From Narthecium ossifragum (Eukaryota; Streptophyta; Magnoliopsida; Dioscoreales; Nartheciaceae): a stretch of 64,000 bases of DNA. Position numbers and translations under genes: made by a program. This document shows, in pieces, positions 11,474 through 24,686 of this stretch. The notes beneath the pieces were generated by a model, which saw only the letters and a list, made by a program, of their open reading frames with translations, did not search any database and was not told the DNA's origin. The stretch lies in contig OY986970.1 of NCBI GenBank assembly GCA_963920575.1, positions 25,377,869 through 25,441,868 on the forward strand. Direction: 5' to 3'. The stretch's first letter is position 1. The number at the start of each line of letters is the position of its first letter.

Positions 11474-14415
11474 TCAGCTAACCGAGATGTTCTGCTCTGC
11501 CACCCATGACTGTTCAGGCTCTAACTGGACTTTGTTTATCTGCAATAAGAACGAACAGGTGTAAGAGAACAACTTAACATCCCATATGATGGGACCTCAC
11601 CTCATGATATCTATGTGACTATCAAACTCCCTTAGGGCTTAACTTATCCAAAAAGAGAAAGAAACAGCATCCCTGTAGGGAGGCACATTCCAGTTGGTAT
11701 GATTTCAATACCTGCGCATTTTCAACGCAAACAAAATCTTTGTAGCAAGCCTCCATCTGCAAGTGTGGATTCCACAAAACAGCATCTGACCAACTACATA
11801 CAGAGAAGCAGTTACAAAACAAGTTTCTATCAACATTAAGAAAGGTCTGCGAAATCATGATGTGAAGGAACGGCGAACGCATGCCGATTACTCACTTTGT
11901 GTTCGTGATAGTGATTATATCACCTAAACCATTCTCAAGCTGTAACTCCTTAGGTGCGTCCATGTATATGCAATCAACAAATCCAGGAAAGGTTACCACC
12001 TCCCTATACCACAACAACTCTAGTCATATAATATCCAAAATGACTGACATGCATCCATGGATTTGTGTGTATGCCTTTGAAAAGATTTGTTGTAAATTTC
12101 CACATCATTGGCAAGGGAATCGAGTACAAACCTCTCTTCCTTACCCTCCAATGGATTAGAAGGGTCTGGATCCTTGTTAAAAGTCTTGCAACCTTTTAAA
12201 CCTTTCACTGATGCTGCCGTTACAGATGCCTGCACAGCTGAACTTTCACTTGTTGCAAGTGCAAATTGACTTCTTTGTAGTGTCCAAGTTACCATGTGAA
12301 GAAATAAAAACCGAAGGTAGAGCTCTTACATGAAAGTAAGTATGCAACGCACTGTTGAAGGAGAAAGGCTTCTTGTCTGTATTAGTGACGGTTAACACAG
12401 TTGAAAGGCTCATAGGACTCAATATGACCTACACAGTAGCAATTAAAAATTGTCAATGATGCAAAACTTTACCACCATCCACTGAATGCAACAATTAAAT
12501 GAGGAAAAGGAGAAAAGCTATGACAATCGCATAACCAACAACGTATATATTTTTAACAATCTCTTATCACCATCTTGTCAAGCAAATCATAACTGTGGTC
12601 CTTCAGCAATATAATTGCGAACCGTTAACAACACGAAAAGCCTTACACACAGGATACAGAAATTCAGGAATAATTTATACAACATTGTCGATTTCAGAGC
12701 TATAATCCCACAATTTTACTGTGCATTTAAAACTTTTCATGAGATTGTAAGGTCTGGAATGAAATGGTCACTTGGGCAGGAAAAGTGAAAAGCAAAAGAT
12801 GAAAGAAAGGGTTATCCTCATTCCTCACCTTGTATGAGGCTTGGAAGCCAAAATCCCATATTGAGCGACTGTATGGATCATCTTTAAGCTCCAAAGTAAT
12901 GCTGGAATTACCTTCGGCGTCATCAGAATCGACAACTGACCAATTCATGTTCCTTGCGAAACCGTGCTTCAAAATAGAGGACAATATTTACTGAAAAATC
13001 TAGAGAAAGTGAGCTGATCTGCTTCCAGGAAAAAGTCTACTCGTGCCCAGCAACCTAGGTAGAAAGAGCCTAAATAGTTTAATAGAAAGAATCAGACTTA
13101 TCCAGTGTTTTAGAGAAAGCATATTTTAGTTTGAGATCCCTAACAGCCTTTGTATGACAGTAACAAGCAACCAGGGCAAGTTGAGTCCAGCAACCAATCA
13201 GGAATCCTCCTCAAAGACACCAGATAAGTTCGTAGTCTTAAGCACAGTATCACAGATATCCTTGCAATCAGCTCAGTTCAATCACTTCTGCCTTGATTTT
13301 GGATACTACCAGTAAAGGCACTCAATCATATAATAGCAGATTTCATAGCACTTTTAGTTTAGGTGGTTAAATTTACTTTACACATATCTGTGCTTCAAGC
13401 ATATTACATTCTTTTTAATAGAAGATGATAAATTTGCCTTTTATGGTCCAAATCAGTCGGGTGCTTTCCATATGAGAAGGGTCAAAACTGGAAGTGAGTA
13501 AGAAGATGAGGCTTTATAAGAGCAAAGTTCAGAAGACAAAGCCAAAACAAAATGTAGCATTTTCATGAAATTGCATAATGCCACATTCATACCTGCTGTA
13601 TAGGGCCAGGACCAAACTGTGGGAAGCAATGAGGGATTCCACCACTGGTTATAGAACAAAAATGATCAGTGGTTTCCCGATGTCAGTAAGAGACAGGAGA
13701 CAACAAGATCAATGTTTCACATGGAAAAAGAAAGCAAACAGACGCATTCTTGATCTAATAAGAATGTAGAATGAATGCAAAACATGACATGGTTATGATG
13801 AACAAGAGTTTGAAAGAATGTTTGCATACTTGATTTTTAAGAAAAGAATTTCAAATGAATCATTTTCTTTTTGCTAAAGTCGACACGATAGAACATGTTA
13901 TATATGTAACCTTATAGGTTTCTTGCCATTGAACATTGCATCTGGTCGCACAAAGAGGATGTCATTGTCGCTTGATACTTTCCACGATGTTACACAGCCT
14001 CCGAACAGGTAAATTTCGGCCTCACTGCAAGGCAAAAAAACCCCATCACTTAGTCCCTACAGCAAAACACATAAATTCCAGGATCATAGCTACATATATT
14101 GGCGTGTTACTTCTCATTTCAAACAAAATCCCTATCATGTCACAATCTCGTCTATTTTCTATTATGCAATCATGTCATTCTTCCTTGTTTCAAACTCGAA
14201 TTCATCCAAATAGAAAAAGATACTCGATCTAAAGTTGACATCTTTTCTATCTAATAAGTTTAGAGGACAATTATTAACTCTCATTGGGACAAAGAAGCAA
14301 GCAACTGAGCTACCGACCTGCCATTGGAGGTTGTCAGAGCGACCTTCGGAAGCCCGCCGTTCCCTTCCTCCACCCGCACTCCAGTCGAAAGAGTCTTCGG
14401 GTTCGAGCTCGCCAT
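11474..14415 (-). CDS. Glucose-6-phosphate 1-epimerase-like protein (aldose 1-epimerase family, apospory-associated protein C-like)
   Basis: Nine coding exons on the minus strand (14318-14415, 13911-14024, 13593-13644, 12829-12966, 12330-12428, 12132-12229, 11896-12003, 11712-11793, 11474-11539) join in frame to 284 codons, the usual plant family size. Family landmarks in order are GGCVTSWK, FNGKKPISGGIPHCFPQFG, QHGFARN, WDFGFQ, ALHTYFH (which carries the catalytic histidine), FPGFVDCIY, WNPH and the C-terminal LEPEQSW, which supplies the conserved acidic residue. Homologues interconvert alpha and beta anomers of hexose-6-phosphate. The N-terminal MASSNPKTLSTGVRVEEG lacks a clear targeting peptide, suggesting a cytosolic protein. 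The physiological substrate cannot be told from sequence. Confidence 0.9.
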
Positions 14416-15168
14416 AATGCCGAAGCCCGCCCGTCTTCGCCATCGATCAAATCCAATGATAAGCTCCACCGAATCCAAAAGATGCCAAGCAAAAGAGTAA
14501 TACTAATTAAACCCTAATGGAGGTACCTTCGAATACGATGGCAACCAAGGTTGGAGTTGGAGATAGAGGAGGGGGATGCGATGGATATGCTCGCTGCCGC
14601 CATGACTGTAGCTCGGGGTTAGCAAGCGGCTGCCAGTTCTATCCCGCGGTTCACCGGTTTGGCTGGTATCGTTGGTGGTGGAGCCACGTCAGCGAAGGTG
14701 TCGACATCATGGGTTCCTTTTCTTGGTCGCGTTTAGCTCGCCGAGTATGACTCCCTCCCTCCGAGAGGAGAGAGGGTTTATACCGGTAGGATATCCTTTG
14801 AATTGGAGATAAGAGTATACCTGGCCACCCAACCCATCCAATTACATGATGCCACGTGGTGTAATTGTGGGAGTACCCGGACCTACTCGGTGATATCTTA
14901 TGCTGAGCTGTGTAGTCTGGACTCTGGAGTGGAGGTGACGTGGGCCACTGCTTGCGGTTGGCTTTGTAATAGACTGAGCTTGAGCTGTCCAACCAGAGCT
15001 GGCCTAACTGGGCCACAACATCGCTCTATTGAGCCTGGTCTGACTACTTGTGGGGACGGGTCCATCCATCCTGGACAAGGCCAAACATTGTAGAATTGAG
15101 CAGGGAGGAGCCGACCCATTGGCCCATCACATATTTAATGGAAGGAAATGAGAGTTTTAAACTTTTAA
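14416..15168. other. Intergenic region upstream of the epimerase gene
   Basis: It should hold the promoter and 5'UTR of the minus-strand epimerase gene. A telo-box-like AAACCCTA sits near 14510. The short open frames here match no family I know and have no splice or homology support. Confidence 0.4.
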
Positions 15169-15982
15169 GGGATTTTTGCGTTCAGCTGCCTTAAAGGTTT
15201 TTGCATTCAACCGGCCTATCGCCTTCTTCTTTTTTTCTTCTCCTCTCCTGATCTCCCTTCGCACACGCCGTCGGAGTGAGATCTCCAAGACCTCGCACAT
15301 GACGGATGGCATTGCCTCCATCATCGCTCTCTCCCGTGTTGTAGCCGCGCTTTCTGACGCAGTCGTCGCGACAACCCAGGATCACTCCGTCGCACTCCAC
15401 CGCCACTGTCCTAGGCACGAGAATATGGAGCTACCCCTGTTGCCAGAGCGCGCGGCCAATGGTGTCGTTGCCTTCGCTGTCGCATCGGAGCTCTCGTCGT
15501 GCGACCATCGTCGCTTGGATCCGCTGCCAAGGCAGCAACAAGATCTCCCAGAGACCTCAGCGCAGTCGTGTGGCCAATACAACGCGTCGGTATGCTTGCT
15601 CCCGGCTGCGGCCTTTGTCTTCGTCTCCTCCGGTTCGACACGAGTTGACACCATCGAAGGCTTGTAATCATGGTTGCCCCATGTCAGCACCGTGGATCTC
15701 ATCCAACGCCACGGTCTGCAACATCGTTGATCTCACGCCGTTAATCATGGTAGGAGCTTCGATAAGCGGAGCCAATGTGTTGGTAGTGGAGGTCCTCTCT
15801 CTCTCTCTCACGCACTCGGAAGGGATGATGACCAGTTTAACGTAAGGTCACATGATGTCGTTGGGGGCTTGAATCATTTTGTCATGTTATTATATCTTGA
15901 TGGTATCGAATTGTAAATCTCAAATCCGATGATATTAAAGTGAAATTCATAGAAAATGCAAGTATCATAATATAAAAATCCC
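15169..15982. mobile_element. Probable MULE of the same family as 39371-41833
   Basis: The right end (about 15870-15982), read in reverse, matches the terminal repeat of the 39371 element in order: GGGATTTTT at the tip, then GATTTACAATTCGATACCATCAAG further in. The left end begins GGGATTTTTGCG, but its similarity fades within about 30 bp. The flanking 9-mers do not match cleanly. The interior is GC-rich with no recognisable captured gene. The right end is well supported; the left boundary is tentative. Confidence 0.5.
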
Positions 15983-16417
15983 TGTTTTAATGTGAAACAC
16001 GCAAGTGGAGAAGTTTGGTGGGAGGGGGAGGTGACAAGACCCGATATAATGTACTCCGGGGAAAGTGGTCGGATTAATTTTCCTAATAAAACACCACTTT
16101 CTACATTTTGAATTAATTTGATTCAAATTAAAACTTTGGACAGAAGCTCAATTTCCCAAGTGGTTTCCGATACATTTTAATCTGCCAAAACTAAACAAGT
16201 GTTTGGTTTATATATTTGTTAGGGAAAAAAATTAGTTGTGAGCAGAGAGTTCATGAGAAAAATACCCAAAAAAAACAGATAAATTGTTATAAATCACACG
16301 ATAGGGCCAAATAAAGACCAACGAAGAATAGCACAACCGTGCAACAATAGAGCTACTCAATAATTTCTATTAAAATGAACTATAATTGGATAGCATCTTT
16401 GGAATTATTGGCTCCAA
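15983..16417. other. AT-rich spacer
   Basis: No coding signal or recognisable repeat was seen downstream of the BSP-family gene. Confidence 0.4.
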
Positions 16418-17354
16418 TTAAACTCCCTCTGCTTCTGGAGATTTTCCTCCATAAAAAGCTGATGGATACCATCCAGCCAACCTCACAGACCACTCCCTGC
16501 CTAACCACCTCACATGACCTGTCTCAACTCCTCTGCCGACGTGGAACCAACTGGCGCTCCTATTTGACGTGGCATCGACTGATAGGCTGTGCAAAAGTCC
16601 TGCACCGGCGAGCTCGTGACATCTCTCCTGCATGGCACGGTTCAACCGGGCGACGAACCCCGGCCGCCGGTCCTCGCAGTACCTGAAGAACCCAGCGGCC
16701 CGGTCCCGACTCCGGTGAGCCCAACATGTGCCATTGGCTTCAATTTCGACTGGGCCAGGATTAATCGGACTGGATGGTCGTGTGTAGCCAGCTGACATGG
16801 CCAGGTGCTCGGCCATGGCGTCGAGGAGCATCGCCGGCGCCGCGCCCCGCCCATCCCACAGCCATGCACGCGCCATGGCTCGGCGCATGGCGGCGGCCAC
16901 CGCGGTCTTAGCATCGGACTCGCCGACGGTGCTCGGGCTCATGTGGATCATATATTGGTTCACGTTGCCACCGAGAGTGATCACCGAAACCTCGTCGGAG
17001 AGGTTGTGGCTGGCCAACTGTAACGTGACATGGCTCGTCAACTTCTTTGGGTAGTTTTCATCAGGATATATAGCACCCTCGACGAATTGGCTAGCGTTGA
17101 TGAGGATACGGGCGGCAGCGCCATTGGCGACGAACATCAGATCAAACCGGCGGTCGGCAGGGGTCCCGGCGGCGGAGTTAACGATCTTTATGTCGAAGCC
17201 TTTGGAAGCTTCACAGTTTGCCCATAAGGAGACGATGGCGACGATGATAACAGAGGCTAGACGTGATACAGTAATGGTGGCAGCACGCCGGCCGGGATAT
17301 AGTGTCTACAGCGGTGGAGGTGGTGGTGGGATAGGCGAGGCCGGGTTCCTCCAT
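16418..17354 (-). pseudogene. Plant basic secretory protein (BSP) family gene lacking the HExxH zinc site, apparent frameshift
   Basis: An intronless GC-rich frame from 17137 down to 16418 encodes 239 residues matching the plant BSP/peptidase-like family: FDLMFVANGAA, ILINASQFVEG, VNQYMIHMSPS, and FFRYCEDRRPGFVARLNRAM. Where metallopeptidase members have H-E-x-x-H before V-W-x-W-x-G, this protein reads R-A-M-A-R (residues 86-90) before AWLWDG, so no zinc site. The frame stays open upstream through a hydrophobic stretch (ASVIIVAIVSLW, a signal anchor) to a stop near 17309, with no ATG. A good ATG at 17354 opens a second frame (MEEPGLAYPTTTS) that ends at 17211. The two look like one N-terminus split by a one-base shift between about 17211 and 17308. 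It could be a decayed gene, an assembly error, or a live non-peptidase member starting at 17137. Confidence 0.72.
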
Positions 17355-17379
17355 GGAGGATATAAAAACTAAGAGTAAC

Positions 17380-17721
17380 GATTTATGTACATAGACTATG
17401 TATTGCACATGCCCATAGACTCATATGTACTGCACATGCCCATAGACTCATGTGTATTGCACATGCCCTCGAATCGGTAGTGAGATACTAATTGATTGAT
17501 CTAGTCCATCGATAGAGATGATCTAAATTAATTGATCGGTATATACCTACCAATTGAATATACCAATGATGGAATCGGTGGTGAGATGCCGATCAATTGA
17601 TCTACTCCAGCGGTATTCCATCGATATTGTTCTACCGATGGACTAGATCAACCAATCAATATCACATTACCAATTCGAGAACACATGTAATGTACATGCT
17701 ACATAACCATGTACACAAATC
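17380..17721. mobile_element. Foldback MITE with GATTTATGTACAT-type termini
   Basis: Terminal inverted repeats: left GATTTATGTACATAGACTAT, right (reversed) GATTTGTGTACATGGTTAT. Inside, the arms repeat inverted words such as AATCGGTAGTGAGAT, CTAGTCCATCG and GGTATTGTTCTACCGA, which would fold into a long imperfect hairpin. A related, better-preserved copy is at 62268-62547. Confidence 0.75.
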
Positions 17722-18534
17722 TTTATTCAAAAACTAACAACGGAAGAGCTAGACAAATCATAGGAACCATCTGCTCCTAATAATATGATTGGATGATGAA
17801 GGCCAAATTAATGTCCTTCAGCTTAAAATCATAACCTAAAACCTATTATTGATCTAGATACCTTCATGCCTAACACACCTGTTTTGTAGAAACAACATCA
17901 CATGGATAAGGAATCATGCACAAACTTTCCATTCTTAGGTTCAAACCATCTAGATGAGAAATATGAGCAAGTTTCAATTTTTTTGACAACGTAGAATGCA
18001 CATATTCATCAACAACCAGATAAGTAACAACAATGAGATGATAAAACTATGTTCATAGATCCCCATAGGAGAAGAAATATTTACATGAAATGTCTTTGTA
18101 GCTGTTCATCTTACAAGTCCTAAATAATGGTCAGCAGGAACAGGGATGCATCATCTTGACAACACCCAAAACAGAGACGGGATGTGTCCACTATGCACAA
18201 ACACAAAATGCCTGCTACCAATAACCACAGTTGAAGGTTCTGTTTCCTTCCCAAGTTTTACAAAAGAGCCAAATGTCCAAATAACTTCACCATCAACATC
18301 CCCTCTCCAATCTTTGATCTCTTTATACAAAACAAATCTATTGATTCAAAACTCTCCTCATGGACAGCTTTGTTTTATACCTGGTGTATGTTTAGGGCAT
18401 CCATCACTTCAAAAGTGGATGCAAATCCTATGGTTTAATTAGCATGCTCAGTCCTCGCTCTCATACAACTTTTTACAGTTAAGTACCTGCATCGCAGTCA
18501 ATTCACATTTCACACTTTTTGCTGTGGCAAAGTG
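17722..18534. other. Spacer downstream of the MEI2-like gene
   Basis: AT-rich DNA probably including the MEI2-like 3'UTR at its right end. I see no other gene. Confidence 0.4.
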
Positions 18535-21500
18535 CTACTTTTCTCCTGGTCCACTTCCACTTACGCCTCGTAGCTCTAGATTCTTATTTGGAGTATTCTC
18601 TGCTGGACTGTCTTGTGATTCTCCAGAACTAGTAGCTCCATTTTGGATATTAACACCATTTGTAGGAAAAGGTTCCTGAATGTTTAGAATGAATAAAAAC
18701 TTGGAATTAGCTATGCTGTCAACACATACTAATCAGCATTGTCAATGCTTATGTGCTATCAGATCATCTTCAAATATAATGTCTTGACATGGATTTCCCA
18801 CATCTATAGCAATGTGCAGACAGAGTTATAAGGAAAACAAGAGGCAAAAGTTGAAAGATTAAGAAAATTAAAAACATGAAGGCCTTCTCATTATTAACCA
18901 GGGCCAAGAGAATAATGTTCATGCGTGGAAAATGAGTACCAACACTTCCTGCTTGCCCTACCTGATCACCAGCCTCTGGTCCCTCAGAATGAAAGAGAAT
19001 CGGGCGGCATCGCTTGTCTTCATTCATCAAGCTTGAATTCTGGAAATGATTAATAAGCGCTTCCCGGCCCTGGATTCGGGCATATGCCAATGAGGCAACT
19101 TTCTCACTATTAAACTTCTCCCACTTCTTCCCGTTGAATGCCTGCACATAAAGAAAAGAACTACTAAACCTCCAAAGGCTTCAGGAAAATCTTGCCATAG
19201 GTCTAGGTTTTCGTTCAGGCTGCACTTCTAAAGATACATAAGCTGCCAAACTATCTCAAAAGCCCTAGTAAGCTTTTTTCTATAAATTTTTCGAGAAGGA
19301 GATCATTATGGAAACCAAAGGTCTGACAAGGTCATGATAAGTAATGGAAACAATTGATAAGTTGGCTTAAAAACAAATAGAAACATGACACAGAGTTGCA
19401 TGTGGCCTTACTGATCAACTAACTTGATAAACAAAATAATGATAAAAATAAATAAATAAATAAATAAACAAATAAATCCATGCAAACAAGCTACATTAGC
19501 ACTCTAGCAGCTGTGGATCTAAGGCAACACCTGGTAGAAGGAGATTATGAGTGGAGCAGACACCATGTTAATAAACGCATAACCCATGTTGCATTTATTC
19601 TGCACAAATGTGAGTGAGCATCAGGTCAAGCTAAAAACCATAGATCATCAAGGCTGTTGCCAAATGGAGCTACCTTAAAATCAATAGGCAAGTAGAAAAA
19701 ATCATAAGTGCCCCGGTGATTCTCATCAATAGCTGCTAAGAGCATCTTTGAGGTGTACCTAAGAGGCAATAACCAGAAGATCAGAATATATGACTCCAAT
19801 ATTCAAACAATAAAAAAAAAAATCAGTAAATTAGGGGGGGGGGGGAGGAATACTTATTTGGAATGTTCTTAATCATCAGTGTTGTCCGCATATCTTCACC
19901 ACTAACAATTTTCTCCAAGTCAAGCTGGTATTGTTTCTTGCTCTCTAATTGGCTGCTACTAGTGTCAACTCGCCTGGTCCAACCACGATCACTGAAACCC
20001 TCCACTCCCTTTGATCCAGGTCCAGGATATCCAGGACCCCCAAAAAACATATGCCCCATTCTACTAGATGGAACCGTTCTGAAACCATTCAGACTACCCT
20101 CAGGAACATTTCCTGAAAGAGGCACAACTGGACTAACAGAGGCTCTAGCACCCATATTCATCATTAGACTTCCATTACTTCGGCCAAAACCCATACTTCC
20201 AAAAGCAGCATGGGTCGCGAACGATGTTTCAGGGGACTCGGGGAAAAAACCATAACGCCTCTCAAAAGGAATTACAGATGGAGCAGATCCTACAGGATGT
20301 GATGGCGTTACCAAGGAACCATGATGACCAGAATAGGCAAAGCCCTGGCCCTGCCCATTAGATGTAACAGAATGTCCTAGATTTGGGGTTGACCAAGCAG
20401 ATGATTTGACATTCTCAGAGTAAGGTGTTGGACTACCCCAGAGAAATTGTGGTCCAGTCAGTGCCCCAGGAGACAATGCACTTGAAGTTGTAGGACTAAA
20501 AGAAGCAAGCCTAGAGCCTGAGCTTATCACATTTGCCATCATAACACTACTATGCTCTGGAAAGGATTGAGAATGATGAAATGGAACTCCACGAGACAGG
20601 TGGTTGTTGGAGAATGACTGGTCAGCCTGGCTGACCGTGGATTGACCTTTCCCAATTGGTGCAATCTTAACAGAGTTTGAACCCACAGGAGGTAGTAAAG
20701 AAGCTAACCCAGTCATATTGCTACTAGTCACAGGACTTATGCCTCCTAAGGAGGGGGAATTAAGACCTCGTGGTGGGGAATTATCATTAGGACTTCCAAA
20801 CTGTGCCCAAGTACCTGTTTCCAATGTAGCATCTAATTTAGTACTCTATAACTAGCAAGCTATGAGCAGCACAGAGGCCGTTAAACACAATACCAAATCT
20901 TAACAGAGAGTAGCACATTCATAATTTGAGTTAAAATCACCAAATACCTGGAGGAGAGTTGGCTATTGGTGGACTAATTTGATTTCTGTAACTTTTTGTT
21001 TCATCTTGTTCCAGCTCATGACTCAGTTGCTGCATCAAGCTACATATAAAGAGAATATTGTTTAGGATCGAAAGTACTCCCATCAAACTCAGAGTGCTAG
21101 AAAAAAAAAGTTGAAACAACATCTGAAGCATGCAACATTGACTCACTTGTAAGTCATGACAGGGGAAAAAGGAATTTGAATGACAAAATAATCATGAACT
21201 TAAGGTGTTTTAGTCATATAAGAAAGAAAAAAAAGGGAAAAAACAGCAGATATTCATGAGGTCACCTTCGACGAGCTCCACCAGGACGGCTAGGCTCCAG
21301 CTTTATGCGCTTGCCAGCGATGTCGACTCTGTTCAATGAACGAAGTGCTGCTTCTGCCGCTCTGACATCATAAAACTCGATAAACTTATGATGTCGCTTG
21401 TGTGGTGTCTCCCTTATCTGCGTTAAGTGATCATATAATTCCACAATACTTCAACATGACATCAATTTGTAACATTAAAGGTTTCCATAAAAGCACATAA

Positions 21501-24500
21501 AGGTAAACAAAGTACAATGGACAAGCTCCCCACCTCCTTCACTTCACCATATGCTCCAAATAATTGGCGTATATCGTCATGTGGCACTGAAGGATCCAAA
21601 TTGAAAACTACAAGAGTCCCTTGGTTCATATCCTTGTCTGACGGGTTATTCTGAGGACAGCATAATAAGAAAAACAAGCAAGGGAAATACGCAACCTCCA
21701 TAATATCAGATTGGGAAAAGGCGGGCTTTGGACTGACCTTTGGAATAGAAAAATGAATATCAAGTTTCCTACGTCGTAAGGGCTTATTTTGTAAAGCTCT
21801 CATAGCATTCCGAGCATGTCGGATATCAAAGTAAGATATCATCACAAATCCCCTGTGCTTGCACTGTGTGTACATCTTGCGGATGTCCCCGTATTGCTAG
21901 AAAATGCAAATAAAAATTAACACTAGCATGGTGCATGTCAAATAGTGAGCATATACTGTCGAAAGAAAGAAGAGACATTGTAGACAAAAAGGAGTAGAAA
22001 AAAAAGAGCAAGAATCAATCTCTATTGGAGGTGGCATTTCCATGAAAACTGAATTTACAAAACCAGTGGAAAGTGGAACCATATGGCTTGTAATACACTT
22101 GAGTGATCAAACAGAAAATTGAACCTCAAACAAAACAAATTCAAGCAATCTATTCTTTTCATCTATATTGCTGCAACTAACTAAACATTTTTAGCAAAAT
22201 AGTTTTGTGTTTCCCTGGATGACCTTCATGCCATTATATGTTCCTGAGATGACTTAATGTTGTCACATGGTGTAAGAACACATACCTCCAAACTAGTATA
22301 CCTACAGGGCCTACACACAAAAAGGATGATAGATTCATACAGTGCCCTTCCATCCAACCCAAAAACTTTTGTAGTCCACATACGCATACAATGATTTTGG
22401 TGAACAAACAAGGATATCATCATATCAGCAAATTTATTGATAGAGCAAGCAGCAAAGAATAATTCACCCAATACTAGTACTGCAGCATGGGCCAATTCCC
22501 TGTGATCCTTATCATGTAAGCTATTCCAATGCACCCAGAATATCCATAAACTCTTCGAGCAACAAAGACTTTGCTAAGCATCTGGGTTGAGCCTAGGTGA
22601 TCCTTAAGATGTAGCAGTCTATCAATATTAACATGAAGATCCCCATATAACCAACATGTTTACATATTCTTTGGGCATGGAGACTTATTTAAACTTTACG
22701 CTTCCAAGTCATTTGCATGGCAAACCATACACATCACCAGAATTAAGCATCTTACTTTTTTCCTTGATGAAAGATACTCTACCATGCACCAAACCTCGAA
22801 CAACCTCCTGTTTGGGGCAAGATTCCTCTCCACTAACTTTTAGAGAAGAACCACAGTTCAATCGTACACGGGCGAATAATAATGCTTTACAAGAGACTTT
22901 TTTTTTACCGACAAACGGGTTCATCAGTTCAAATTCCACTACATGACTCCAACAAAGGTAGGATTGCCATAGATACAATCAAAGTATTATGATTTTGTAT
23001 ATCAGAAAAAGGCTTTCTGTACTCATAACTTTTGAACACTCTCAGATGAAAGCTAACACAACAATGGAATATCATACATCAGTATAACAGAACTTCTACA
23101 TTGACCATCATGTGAAAACTGAAGACCGAAACTAAAATAAAACCTCGACAACATAAACTGCGCAAAAGATATTGTTATGCCCACCATAATAGGACTTAAA
23201 AAAGAATCATAGAAGGCGCATTAGAAATTTAGCATTCACATAGATTGGAAGTGACTGACAATAGATGAATGCTCATTATAATTTAGAGCACTTTCATCAA
23301 CAAGCAAAAACATGATAGCTGGCGAGGAGAAAACAACAAATTGATGAAGCGCCGCAACGACACAAGTGAAAAATCAAGCGACAACACACAATAAGTTATT
23401 TTTAATTACCTTAAAAAGAGACTCTAGTTCGGAATCTTCAACATTGCTATTGATATTCCGTACAAACAAAGTTCTAGAAGGATGCTCTCCATATGGATGT
23501 TCTCCAGCAACTGATCCAACACCATTTGAATGGTTGTATTGATTAGTCTCACTGCCTACAAAGCTATCGCTGATCGTGGTTTTTGCCATACCAAAGTTAA
23601 GACTCTCTACTGGATCAAGATCCAATTCCATTCCCCCTCCACAACCAAAAACATCACATTCTTCTAACTCTTCAACTTGAGTCGGCAATTCACTAAGATC
23701 AAAATCATCCACCAATCCAGCAAGAAGTGCCGCATCATCATCAGGCAAAAAATTTTCCATATCCTGGAGATCAAGGTCGTCGATAGATTTCTTACCCTCT
23801 GCATTGCTATTAAGTTTGCTCAATTGATAAAAGGCATCACCGACAGGCTTAACCCCATGTGCCAATTCTGAGTACGCCCCTGAAAATATTGAAGAAAAAG
23901 CATGCATCACTGTACCTTCAAAAAGAGCCAGTTGAACTATACCAGAAGTAGAAGGAAGTGCTGTACATTTCTCACGCGGGAGAACTGGTAAAGAACTCGA
24001 AAAGAGGCTAACATCACTCGAAGGGATCCCCAGTGCACTGCTTCCAGCTTTTTTAATATTCTTAACAGACTCGATATTTGAGAAGCCTGAGAGATGAAGC
24101 AGACAGTAACTAGGTAAATTACAAATAATCCAATATTTAAGAAACTAGGAAGAACATGTCAAAAATGTTATTTACTTTTGACATTAGACGACCAGCTACT
24201 GATCCCCCGGATAGGAGGGTCAGTGAGAGATTCCTTCCTGTTAGCATCATCACTAAATCTACTCAGTTTGCAGGAGACGTCATTGCTGTAGTGAAACCCA
24301 TTTTCCAACTTTATTGACCCAACTAAATGACCCAAACAAAATCATGATATTAGATTTCACCTAATGAAAGCTGGAATTAGGAATGGTGCAGCAAAAGTAA
24401 AAATATATACAATTTCCCCGTGGGATACTTGGCAACGAGTTTGTGAAGAGACCAGCATCACCCGATCCATCATCTGCATTAAAGCCGAATGGCATTCCCC

Positions 24501-24686
24501 ATGCACTACTCATAGCTTTCTGAGAATTGTTAGCGGGCTCGCTATTAAACAGACCTGAAAGATAGAAGGATAATGTCAGTTGAAACAAAAAACCATTGCA
24601 TTGTGTGTAAAAAGAGTGGATAACCAACTATTTCCCTATTTACCTGATTGAAACTGATGGCCCGAAGACTGCTCCATGCATAACCT
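18535..24686 (-). CDS. MEI2-like RNA-binding protein (three RRMs)
   Basis: Thirteen coding exons on the minus strand: 24644-24677 (start), 24411-24554, 24176-24322, 23410-24086, 21738-21896, 21534-21650, 21266-21417, 20948-21039, 19854-20814, 19674-19758, 19531-19599, 18962-19141, 18535-18675. They join in frame to 985 codons, typical of plant AML/OML proteins. The start MEQSSGHQFQSG follows a splice acceptor at 24686. RRM1 begins RTLFVRNIN (about residue 312), RRM2 contains TLVVFNLDPSV, and the Mei2-specific C-terminal RRM3 begins TTLMIKNIPNKY (about 817), continuing DENHRGTYDFFYLPIDFK, CNMGYAFINM and FNGKKWEKFNSEKV. Relatives act in meiosis, meristem and vegetative growth control through RNA binding. 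Four exons encode RRM3. Which paralogue this is cannot be told without a phylogeny. Confidence 0.93.

Noticed and set aside
14803..15119. Opposed short frames near 14.8-15.1 kb
   Set aside because: No homology, no codon bias and no support beyond being open.
15176..15845. Ser/Ala/Arg-rich frames of 100-160 codons
   Set aside because: They overlap each other on both strands inside a GC-rich probable MULE interior, with no recognisable domain or splice pattern.
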